Origin: Ignavibacteria bacterium
GTDB taxonomy: Bacteria > Bacteroidota > Ignavibacteria > Tepidaquicellales > OLB5
Assembly: GCA_030835005.1 (NCBI GenBank)
Contig: JAUQWT010000068.1
Coordinates: forward strand, 1-19,858
DNA: 19,858 bases
Direction: 5' to 3'
The notes beneath the pieces are model-generated. The model was not told where the DNA came from. It did no database searches and was given only the letters and a program-made list of their open reading frames with translations. Below are positions 8,245 to 14,323 of this stretch, piece by piece; positions within the stretch are counted from its first letter, which is position 1; each line of letters begins with the position of its first letter. The position numbers and the translations under genes are program-made.

Positions 8245-8279
8245 GATACCTTGTTAGCGATAGCAGGGTATCTTTTTTT
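8245..8279 (+). terminator. Strong intrinsic terminator upstream of ftcD
   Basis: GATACC (8245-8250) pairs with GGTATC (8267-8272). The stem continues inward for six more pairs (two of them G-U) to a GCGA tetraloop of the stable GNRA type. Seven T's follow (8273-8279). It ends the hutI-side or small-RNA transcript, so ftcD needs its own promoter. Confidence 0.85.
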
Positions 8280-8347
8280 ATCCCTTTTGAGAGAGTGCAG
8301 AATCATTGTAATTGGATTTGCCTCTGAAATTCTGAAAAAATCTTACA

Positions 8348-8378
8348 TTTAAACATTCAATATAAAGTACTAAATTTG
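8348..8378 (+). promoter_or_regulatory. Promoter of ftcD
   Basis: TTTA (8348-8351), exactly 19 nt, then TAAATTTG (8371-8378), a perfect TAnnTTTG -7 box. It predicts a leader of about 25 nt without a Shine-Dalgarno before the ATG at 8408. It lies downstream of the terminator at 8245-8279. Confidence 0.6.
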
Positions 8379-8407
8379 AAAGATATGATTTAAAATTTTC
8401 ATTTATT

Positions 8408-10024
8408 ATGCGAAAAATTATAGAATGTGTACCGAATATCTCTGAAGGCAGGGACGAATTAATCATTAATGCGTGCGCCGAAGCCGTGCGTTCGGTTGAA
8501 AGTGTTACTTTGCTTGACGTTGACCCCGGCAAATCAACAAACCGCACAGTTTTTACTTTTGTGGGCGACCCGGATTCTGTAGTAGAGGCTGCTTTTCAAT
8601 TTGCAAAGACTGCTTATGAACTGATAGATATGTCGAAGCATTCAGGCGCCCATCCCAGAATGGGAGCTGTTGATGTTGTGCCTTTTGTTCCAGTAGCGGG
8701 TGTTACAACAGAAGATTGTGTGGAATGCTCAAAGCGGTTTGGCAAGCGTGTGGGTGAAGAGCTGGGAGTTCCCGTTTATCTTTACGAAGAAGCATCAGTT
8801 AATCCTGAGCGAAAGTCACTTAGCCAAATTCGTGCCGGCGAGTATGAAGGAATAAAGGATAGAATATTTAAAAAAGAATGGAAACCGGATTTCGGTCCGC
8901 AGGAATTCAATGCTAAATCCGGTGCTACGGTTACCGGTGCTAGGTTCTTCCTAATTGCATACAATGTGAATATTCTTGGAACAAAGGAACAAGCTCATAA
9001 AATTGCTTTGAACATTCGCGAGCAGGGCAGGGGCTCGGAAGAACCGGGCAGACTGAAAGCAATAAAAGCGATTGGATGGTATGTAGATGAATATAATATG
9101 GCACAGGTTTCTATTAATCTTGATAATTATAAGATCACTCCCCCTCATGTTGTGTTTGAAGAATGCGTGAAAGATGCAAAAGAGCTGAATCTCGCAGCTG
9201 CCGGAAGCGAGCTTGTAGGACTTATTCCACTGGAAGCTATGTTAATGGCTGCTGAGTATTACATTGAGAGAGAAAACCTGTTTATTCTTGATGAGAAACA
9301 GAAGATAACGTTGGTTGTTGATAGGCTGGGATTGAATTCAGTTTCTACTTTTGTTCCTGAAAAGAGAATAATTGAATACATGATACGAGAGAACAATACA
9401 GAACCTCTTGCATCATTAACAGTACGTGATTTTGTCGAGCTTGTTGGTGCGCGAACTTCTGCGCCGGGAGGTGGAAGTGTATCAGCGCTAATTGCAGCGC
9501 TTGGCTCAGCCCTTGGAGCAATGATGGGCTGGATGAGCTATGGGAACAAGAAATTCGAGCATCTTGATAAAGATATGAGAAGGCTCATACCGCCCCTGCA
9601 TGATAATATGAAGAAGCTCATTCCGATGATAGATGCAGATACTAACGCTTTCAATGATTATATGTCGGCAATGAAGCTTCCAAAAGCGACGTCAACAGAG
9701 AAAAAAATACGTGAAGAAAAGATGCAGGATGGAATTAAGAAAGCAATAAATGTTCCGCTTACTGTCATGAGAATTTCTGATTTATGCTGGGACAGCATGA
9801 TCGAACTCGCGAAGCTTGGGAATATTAATTCTGCAAGCGATCTTGCTGTTGGTGCAAAATCATTGGAAACAGGCATATGGGGTGCATATCAAAACGTGAA
9901 GATCAATATGCCTCAAATCAAGGATGAACAGTTCAGGTCTGCAGTGCTTAAAGAAGGTGAAGAGATACTTATCAGGGCTGAAAACAGCTGCATAGAAGTA
10001 GTAAAACTTCTGGGTGAGAGGTGA
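8408..10024 (+). CDS. ftcD: Bifunctional glutamate formimidoyltransferase / formimidoyltetrahydrofolate cyclodeaminase
   Basis: A cytoplasmic fusion enzyme of 538 residues, close to the vertebrate FTCD length. It moves the formimidoyl group from N-formimidoylglutamate to tetrahydrofolate, then deaminates and cyclises it to 5,10-methenyl-THF plus ammonia. The transferase N-domain (about 1-180) opens with ECVPNISEGRD and carries the general-acid His82 in GAHPRMGAVDVVPF at the same number as in the mammalian enzyme. The C-subdomain is about 181-300. After a linker, the cyclodeaminase domain (about 335-535) has SAPGGGSVSAL with the glycine turn at 354-356, and the helix LAKLGNINSASDLAVGAKSLE. It acts directly after HutI, so the two genes form the formimidoglutamate branch of histidine use and feed one-carbon metabolism. 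The start is ATG without a Shine-Dalgarno; a promoter lies at 8348-8378. The fused form is less common in bacteria than separate enzymes. Confidence 0.95.
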   Translation: MRKIIECVPNISEGRDELIINACAEAVRSVESVTLLDVDPGKSTNRTVFTFVGDPDSVVEAAFQFAKTAYELIDMSKHSGAHPRMGAVDVVPFVPVAGVTTEDCVECSKRFGKRVGEELGVPVYLYEEASVNPERKSLSQIRAGEYEGIKDRIFKKEWKPDFGPQEFNAKSGATVTGARFFLIAYNVNILGTKEQAHKIALNIREQGRGSEEPGRLKAIKAIGWYVDEYNMAQVSINLDNYKITPPHVVFEECVKDAKELNLAAAGSELVGLIPLEAMLMAAEYYIERENLFILDEKQKITLVVDRLGLNSVSTFVPEKRIIEYMIRENNTEPLASLTVRDFVELVGARTSAPGGGSVSALIAALGSALGAMMGWMSYGNKKFEHLDKDMRRLIPPLHDNMKKLIPMIDADTNAFNDYMSAMKLPKATSTEKKIREEKMQDGIKKAINVPLTVMRISDLCWDSMIELAKLGNINSASDLAVGAKSLETGIWGAYQNVKINMPQIKDEQFRSAVLKEGEEILIRAENSCIEVVKLLGER

Positions 10025-10030
10025 ATTTTT

Positions 10031-10084
10031 TTCCCCGTCCTGCCAAAGAAGACCTTCGGTTAAACCCGGTTCTTGACCGGGGAA
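10031..10084 (+). other. Structured ftcD-trpF-like intercistronic region
   Basis: Two mutually exclusive pairings are visible. One is a local hairpin CCCGGT-tcttg-ACCGGG (10065-10081). The other is a long-range stem of TTCCCCGTC (10031-10039) with GACCGGGGAA (10075-10084), leaving one bulged base. No T tract follows, so it is not a plain terminator. It lies 21 nt before the next ATG and could affect its translation. Confidence 0.4.
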
Positions 10085-10104
10085 TGAGAAATTGGTAATC
10101 TGTT

Positions 10105-10776
10105 ATGAATCCAGTTGAATTTCCTCGTGTAAAGATATGCTGCATCAGCAATATAAAAGAGGCAGAACTTGCCGTTAGATATGGTGCGGATGCAATCGGA
10201 CTTGTGGGCAAAATGCCAAGCGGACCCGGGGTTATTTGTGATGATATGATTGCAGAGATAAGAAAGAAAGTTCCGGCAAACATAGATACATTTCTTTTGA
10301 CAAGCGAAGTTTCTGCTGAAGGCATTACAGAACATCATAGAAAAACCAATACTTCTGCAATTCAGATGGTTGATAGAATTGAGACAGGTACTTACAGAAC
10401 CATTCGTAATGAATTAAGGGGAGTTAAGCTTGTTCAAGTTGTTCATGTGATTGATGAAGGGTCAATTGACGAAGCTGTGAAATATTCTGAGTATGCAGAT
10501 GCATTGCTGCTTGATTCGGGTAATCCGAACTTAAGCAAAAAGGAGCTTGGAGGAACAGGAAGAACGCATAACTGGGAGCTGAGTAAAATCATAAGAAGTT
10601 CTGTTGATGTTCCTGTTTATCTTGCAGGCGGCATAAATTCAGAAAACGTCATCGAAGCTTTTAGATATGTCAGGCCATATGGTATAGATCTTTGCAGCGG
10701 AGTAAGAGTGAACGGATTGCTGGATGAAAAGAAACTTTCGGGATTCTTCAGGAAAATAGAATCAATAAAAACATGA
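10105..10776 (+). CDS. TrpF-like (phosphoribosylanthranilate isomerase family) TIM-barrel protein, substrate uncertain
   Basis: A single-domain (beta/alpha)8 protein of 223 residues related to TrpF, which performs the Amadori rearrangement in tryptophan synthesis. The catalytic pair is kept: Cys12 in RVKICCI (usually VKICGI) and Asp137 in ALLLDSG. The motifs GGTGRTHNW (149-157) and LAGGINSENV (173-182) are also retained. Other hallmarks differ: the SPR segment after beta-2 is replaced by KMPSGPGVI, SGVE by SGVR, and the terminal G-x-KD by GLLDEKK. No other trp gene is present. It follows ftcD by 80 nt and precedes the CDGSH gene by 56 nt on the same strand. The start is ATG at 10105. It may be true TrpF or a paralogue acting on another sugar-phosphate-like substrate; fold certain, reaction not. 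Confidence 0.75.
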   Translation: MNPVEFPRVKICCISNIKEAELAVRYGADAIGLVGKMPSGPGVICDDMIAEIRKKVPANIDTFLLTSEVSAEGITEHHRKTNTSAIQMVDRIETGTYRTIRNELRGVKLVQVVHVIDEGSIDEAVKYSEYADALLLDSGNPNLSKKELGGTGRTHNWELSKIIRSSVDVPVYLAGGINSENVIEAFRYVRPYGIDLCSGVRVNGLLDEKKLSGFFRKIESIKT

Positions 10777-10832
10777 AGTTCTACTTTGGTCTGAATCTCG
10801 GCTAAAAAAAATAAATAGAACTGAGTTATACC

Positions 10833-11060
10833 ATGCCTACAAAAATTACAGTTACAAAGAATGGAAGCTACAGGATCGAAGGAGATGACTTTGAACTTTG
10901 CGATGCAAATGGGAGTAAATACGAACTTTCAGGCAGGACAACTATAGCGCTTTGTAGATGCGGCCATAGCAGTAAAAAGCCCTTTTGTGACGGTTCACAT
11001 AAATCCTGCGGATTTGAATCAGAAGTAACAGCTTACGCACTTGAACCAAAAAAAGTGTAA
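10833..11060 (+). CDS. CDGSH-type iron-sulfur (mitoNEET-like) small protein
   Basis: A 75-residue cytoplasmic protein with one CDGSH zinc-finger-like domain that binds a [2Fe-2S] cluster through three Cys and one His. The ligands are Cys41, Cys43, Cys52 and His56 in CRCGHSSKKPFCDGSH. The N-terminal 35 residues are short beta strands (KITVTKNGSYRIEG), with no membrane anchor. Such proteins act in electron transfer, cluster transfer or redox sensing. The particular role here cannot be read from sequence. It is the last of the rightward genes and converges on the DUF1579-like gene with 31 nt between them. Confidence 0.92.
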   Translation: MPTKITVTKNGSYRIEGDDFELCDANGSKYELSGRTTIALCRCGHSSKKPFCDGSHKSCGFESEVTAYALEPKKV

Positions 11061-11091
11061 CATTAAAGAACCGATCAAGACAGTTGTTTCA

Positions 11092-11628
11092 TCAATTCTT
11101 TCTAACGTAGTGGATCTTCCAAAGGAGCGTCCAGGTTTTGCCGTCATCAACTGAAGATTCCCAATTCCACTGAAAGTCGTTTTTGGTTATATCATAAAAT
11201 ACCATTCTGCTCAGAGTTGTTGAGCCGTCTTTTTTCAAAGCTTTCCTGCTCATGACCATTTTATCTCCTTCCATACCACCGGTAAAATCAAGGTAAGCAC
11301 CTGAGTTATCTACCCATGTTTGCTGCCACGTTTTTTTGTAGGAGTTGTAAACTGTTACACTTTTCCCAATGAATGACTTGTCGTCAGTAGAAAAATTTTC
11401 CTCAACAACACAGCTCCCAAGTATCTTCGAGATCACATTTGTTCCATTTTCGGTGACTCCGTTTTCATTCTGCCATGATCCCTCCCACGAACCTATCCAG
11501 AAATCAAATTGCGAAGCTTCCGGAGCAGAACAGTTATCGGGGATAGTTTGAGCTTTTGTTATCGAGTAAGACAAAGTTATAACAGATAAGAAGAGCATCG
11601 CGAGGCATAGCTTATGAGTTAATTCCAT
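11092..11628 (-). CDS. Secreted DUF1579-like protein
   Basis: A 178-residue exported protein. ATG at 11628 is preferred to the TTG at 11649, because it gives a compact signal peptide (MELTHKLCLAMLFLSVITLS, likely cleaved near TKAQ). The mature protein starts with QFDFWIGSWEGSWQNENG, typical of the DUF1579/lipocalin-like beta-barrel families. The paired hydrophobic strands that follow (KTWQQTWVDNSGAYLDFTGG; DFQWNWESSVDDGKTWTLLWKIHY) fit an eight-stranded barrel. Function is unknown in the family; binding of a small hydrophobic ligand is a guess from the fold. It lies downstream of a 78-nt inverted-repeat element that separates it from the FG-GAP gene. The family call comes from recognisable motifs rather than a search. 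Confidence 0.75.
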   Translation of the reverse strand: MELTHKLCLAMLFLSVITLSYSITKAQTIPDNCSAPEASQFDFWIGSWEGSWQNENGVTENGTNVISKILGSCVVEENFSTDDKSFIGKSVTVYNSYKKTWQQTWVDNSGAYLDFTGGMEGDKMVMSRKALKKDGSTTLSRMVFYDITKNDFQWNWESSVDDGKTWTLLWKIHYVRKN

Positions 11629-11650
11629 TTTTAATGTTTGATTTATCAAA

Positions 11651-11728
11651 TATGGTGTCCGTTATTAAATCAGGCCTTGCTAATTCTTAACACTACCTGA
11701 CCGCCCTCGTATCATAACAGACACCATA
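11651..11728. repeat. MITE-like inverted-repeat element flanked by TA
   Basis: The ends TATGGTGTCCGTTAT (11651-11665) and ATAACAGACACCATA (11714-11728) are inverted copies with one mismatch in 15. An inner pair TCAGG/CCTGA (11670-11674, 11696-11700) continues the fold. If the outer TA on each side is a target duplication, the terminal repeats are TGGTGTC.../...GACACCA. This fits a non-autonomous element of IS630/mariner type, which duplicates TA. No coding capacity. It could also act as an RNA hairpin damping read-through from the FG-GAP gene. Confidence 0.55.
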
Positions 11729-11767
11729 AAAATAATGAATTTATTGAATTTGATTCTTGTTTATATT

Positions 11768-13597
11768 TTATTTGATGAGAATCATCTTGCTTGTTTTGGA
11801 AAACGAGCTTGTTTCAAGCTTATAGAAATATACTCCGCTTGCAAACCTGCTTCCGTCATAATCAGTCTCATACACTCCTGCTTCTAAATTCCTGTTGAAA
11901 AGTTCAGTCATAAGTCTTCCTGTAACATCAAATACGGATAGCCTTGCCATAGTTGCATTTGGAATTTCGAATTTGATCTTTGTTACCGGGTTAAACGGAT
12001 TCGGATAATTCTGATGCAGTCTGAAATCACCGGGTATTTGTGAACTTATTTGGTTAACTCCGATGATGATTTCATTTAATCCCTGCCCCTCGGTAAGCTT
12101 ATAGAACCTATTAAGTGTTACATTTGTAAAGACCTGCGTTAATCCGCCACCCCATTTTACAATTAATGAATCAATTGCTGAAGCATCTCCCAGCCCGAAA
12201 TGAACATTCAGCATATTCATTGAATTAAAACTGTTCTGAGCGTTGATCTCGCGAATTTGCCAAATCGGAGTACCGCCAATTGTTGCCTTTATCTTAACAA
12301 TCGTTCCCAGTGCTGATTTATTGGTCATTCCGCTTGCCGGACCCATGCCAACACATCTTATGTTAATCCAATTGTTATTGTTATTTGTCTCGTTCCTGTA
12401 GAGTGCTTTGGAGTTTGTGTTACCTGCAACAAAAAGGTCCAGGTCTCCGTCGTTATCGTAATCACCGCTTGTGGCGCCATATGTTGAACCAAATCCTACA
12501 GGTGTAATAGCCATGGTATCTATTTTTGTGAAGAAACCGCTGCCATTGTTGCTGTAGTATTTGCACGGACCCGCATCATTTGTTATATAACAATCAAGGT
12601 CACCGTCATTATCAAAATCACCCCATGTATTACTAAGCCACGCTCCCTGATCTGTAACAATTGTACCTACTTCTGCTACAGTCATTTTAACATAATAACG
12701 GGGGCCTTCACATCTGTAAAGCCTGTTCCTGATATTGGTTGAATAATTTGTCAGGAAACCATCTAAGTCACCATCATTATCTATATCGATCCAATTCCAA
12801 TTTTGGCCGTCTACAATATCAGTACCTATTATTCCGGTATCAATTCTATCGAAGTAATAAGGTGTATTAAGTTCTTTCAGATAGTTTCGGTAGAGGTAAT
12901 CCGGTGCGCCAATATTGTTTGCAGGCCCTGAGCCGATGAAAAGATCAATATCTCCATCCTGATCATAGTCAGAAAACATTGGAACAGTGAAAGCATCCAG
13001 CGAATCAGTTGTTTGCGTTGAGTCAATTCTGGTGAAAGTGCCGTTGCCGTTATTGTAAAACAACCTGTTTTCATGTAATACTCCGTTGAAGTTATATGCT
13101 GCAGCCAGTAAGAGATCTGTAAAAGTGTCGTTGTTCATATCGCCCCAAACACAGCCCCAACCCGTATTGTTGACTGAATCTGCGATATCTCCTGTCAGTA
13201 TTTTGGTAAACATACCATTTCCGTCATTTCTATACAGATGCGATGTTGGGTTAGCCTGAATAGTAGTAATTACAAAGAGATCAATATCGCCGTCATTATC
13301 ATAATCACTCCATGAATTGCCAAGAACAGGGCCCTGGAGCGGAATTGAATTTGTTATCTTTACAAAATTTCCATTTCCAAGGTTCCTGAATATATCTTTG
13401 CGGCAGATGAACAGGTCAAGTCTCTCATCACCATCTACATCAACCCAACTTGTGCCGATGTAGCTGCCTGTAAGAGGTTCAACTGAAATTGGATTTCCCG
13501 GGCCGGTCACTTTGACGAAGAACTGAGAATATACAATTTGAATATTGATAGATGTTACAGCAATTAAGACGAGTAATACTATTCTAAGCTTCTGCAT
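11768..13597 (-). CDS. Secreted FG-GAP/VCBS repeat protein with ASPIC/UnbV domain and T9SS sorting domain
   Basis: A 609-residue extracellular protein. ATG at 13597 is chosen: it has a good AAGGAG Shine-Dalgarno about 8 nt upstream and starts a signal peptide (MQKLRIVLLVLIAVTSINIQ). The longer frame back to 13657 has neither. The body holds about seven FG-GAP repeats with calcium-loop signatures (DVDGDERLD, DYDNDGDID, DMNNDTFTD, DYDQDGDID, DIDNDGDLD, DFDNDGDLD, DYDNDGDLD), forming an integrin-like beta-propeller. An ASPIC/UnbV (CRTAC-type) domain follows (about WINIRCVG to NRFYKL, with LGTIVKIKA and FGLGDAS). The last 85 residues are a Por sorting domain (NYPNPFNPVTKIKFEI ... SGVYFYKLETSS). 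Such proteins are surface-bound or released, often adhesive; the ligand is unknown. It is downstream of the response regulator, but has its own promoter. Confidence 0.92.
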   Translation of the reverse strand: MQKLRIVLLVLIAVTSINIQIVYSQFFVKVTGPGNPISVEPLTGSYIGTSWVDVDGDERLDLFICRKDIFRNLGNGNFVKITNSIPLQGPVLGNSWSDYDNDGDIDLFVITTIQANPTSHLYRNDGNGMFTKILTGDIADSVNNTGWGCVWGDMNNDTFTDLLLAAAYNFNGVLHENRLFYNNGNGTFTRIDSTQTTDSLDAFTVPMFSDYDQDGDIDLFIGSGPANNIGAPDYLYRNYLKELNTPYYFDRIDTGIIGTDIVDGQNWNWIDIDNDGDLDGFLTNYSTNIRNRLYRCEGPRYYVKMTVAEVGTIVTDQGAWLSNTWGDFDNDGDLDCYITNDAGPCKYYSNNGSGFFTKIDTMAITPVGFGSTYGATSGDYDNDGDLDLFVAGNTNSKALYRNETNNNNNWINIRCVGMGPASGMTNKSALGTIVKIKATIGGTPIWQIREINAQNSFNSMNMLNVHFGLGDASAIDSLIVKWGGGLTQVFTNVTLNRFYKLTEGQGLNEIIIGVNQISSQIPGDFRLHQNYPNPFNPVTKIKFEIPNATMARLSVFDVTGRLMTELFNRNLEAGVYETDYDGSRFASGVYFYKLETSSFSKTSKMILIK

Positions 13598-13628
13598 GAC
13601 AATTCTCCTTTTGTTAGGGTGCAAATTA

Positions 13629-13636
13629 CAAAAGTA
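13629..13636 (-). promoter_or_regulatory. -7 box of the FG-GAP gene promoter
   Basis: On the minus strand TACTTTTG is a perfect TAnnTTTG box. It predicts transcription from about 13624 and a leader of about 27 nt that includes the AAGGAG. No TTTG lies at the -33 position; that place is taken by the motif at 13651-13668. Confidence 0.5.
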
Positions 13637-13650
13637 TGCCAAACAAAAAC

Positions 13651-13668
13651 ATCTCACATATATATGGT
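13651..13668 (-). promoter_or_regulatory. Candidate response-regulator binding site at the FG-GAP gene promoter
   Basis: On the plus strand this reads ATCTCACATATATATGGT. Thirteen consecutive bases (ATCTCACATATAT) are identical to the palindromic site upstream of the sensor kinase at 17480-17497, read on the opposite strand. Its centre is about 36 bp before the predicted transcription start, the usual place for an activator that contacts the -33 region. Confidence 0.4.
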
Positions 13669-13702
13669 TTTTAAAGTTTTTGCAATAAAGGAAATGCTGT
13701 TT

Positions 13703-14323
13703 TTAGCTCACGATGCGGTCTTTTAGAGCTTTTGCCACTGCTTCTGATTTTGAATGGACCTGAAGCTTGTAATAGATGTTTTTTATGTGATGCCTCACTG
13801 TTCCGACAGTTATGAACAGTGTTGACGCAATTTCTTTGTATGAATGCCCCTTACAAAGCTGATCCAAAACATCTCTTTCTCTTTCGGTCAGGTTTGATTC
13901 AGGCTTCCTCTGAAATGATGAAACCACCAGTTTGGCAATTTTGTATGACATCGGCGCGCCGCCTTCGGTTATTTCTCTTATTGATTCGAGTATCTTCTCT
14001 TCGGTTGAACCCTTATCAAGATAGCCGCTTGCGCCGGCTGTTAATGCGTCAAAGATCATTGAAAGATCCTCATGAACCGTGAGCATTACAATATCTATCT
14101 TAGGGAATTTGGCTTTTATCCTTTTGACTCCTTCTATACCGGACATACCGGGAAGCTCAATATCCATTAAAATAACATCAGGCTTATTGTATCCAAGATC
14201 AGCAATAGCATCTTCACAATTGCTGTATGTCTTGCTGCATTCAAATCCTCCGGCCTCAGCAAGCATTTCTGCAAGAGACTCTCTGATGAATTTATCGTCT
14301 TCAATAATGGAGACTGCTATCAT
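13703..14323 (-). CDS. NarL/FixJ-family response regulator
   Basis: A cytoplasmic two-component response regulator of 206 residues. The receiver domain (1-120) has the acidic pocket Glu8-Asp9-Asp10 (IIEDD), phosphoacceptor Asp54 (ILMDIELPG), Thr82 (MLTVHED) and Lys104 (YLDKGSTEEK). A LuxR/GerE helix-turn-helix at about 143-200 reads LTERERDVLDQL ... YKEIASTLFITVGTVRHHIKNIYYKL. Its ATG directly abuts the stop of the sensor kinase (TAA-ATG) and uses a GGGAG inside the kinase's last codons, so the two are translationally coupled and surely cognate. Phosphorylation should promote dimerisation and DNA binding. The near-palindromic motif upstream of the kinase and its partial copy upstream of the FG-GAP gene are candidate targets. 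Confidence 0.95.
   Translation of the reverse strand: MIAVSIIEDDKFIRESLAEMLAEAGGFECSKTYSNCEDAIADLGYNKPDVILMDIELPGMSGIEGVKRIKAKFPKIDIVMLTVHEDLSMIFDALTAGASGYLDKGSTEEKILESIREITEGGAPMSYKIAKLVVSSFQRKPESNLTERERDVLDQLCKGHSYKEIASTLFITVGTVRHHIKNIYYKLQVHSKSEAVAKALKDRIVS

Larger units (their letters stand above)
7865..8279 (+). ncRNA. Putative independent small transcript of about 415 nt, family not recognised
   Basis: The limits are inferred from the strong promoter at 7831-7860 and the intrinsic terminator ending at 8279; no open frame of normal size lies between. The first part contains a 22-codon hydrophobic ORF. The second part is structured (palindrome 7981-7994, stem-loop 8180-8207). I looked for tmRNA, RNase P and 6S signatures and saw none. 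It may be a regulatory RNA, a long-tailed mRNA for the micropeptide, or a decayed gene that kept its signals. Confidence 0.4.
7719..8407. other. 690-nt intergenic region between hutI and ftcD
   Basis: No gene of ordinary size lies here. In order it holds a stem AAAGTT-tttgg-AACTTT (7765-7781), a perfect 12-bp palindrome CGAATTAATTCG (7816-7827), a promoter (7831-7860) and a 22-codon hydrophobic ORF (7894-7962). These are followed by a perfect 14-bp palindrome (7981-7994), a 9-bp stem-loop (8180-8207), a strong intrinsic terminator (8245-8279) and the ftcD promoter (8348-8378). The parts are listed separately. Confidence 0.8.

Noticed and set aside
7865..8279. tmRNA, RNase P RNA or 6S RNA in the hutI-ftcD gap
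   Set aside because: No tRNA-like ends, no RNase P core signature and no long rod with a central bubble could be found.
8278..8547. 89-codon minus-strand open frame overlapping the start of ftcD
   Set aside because: It runs antisense across the ftcD promoter and coding start and into the terminator, has no recognisable domain, and is explained by codon bias of ftcD.
11651..11728. tRNA or known riboswitch in the 78-nt inverted-repeat element
   Set aside because: The length is right for a tRNA, but there is no cloverleaf, no T-loop consensus and no CCA-like acceptor; the ends form one long uninterrupted repeat.
13598..13657. 20-residue N-terminal extension of the FG-GAP protein
   Set aside because: It spans the -7 box and Shine-Dalgarno and lacks signal-peptide character; ATG at 13597 is better on all counts.
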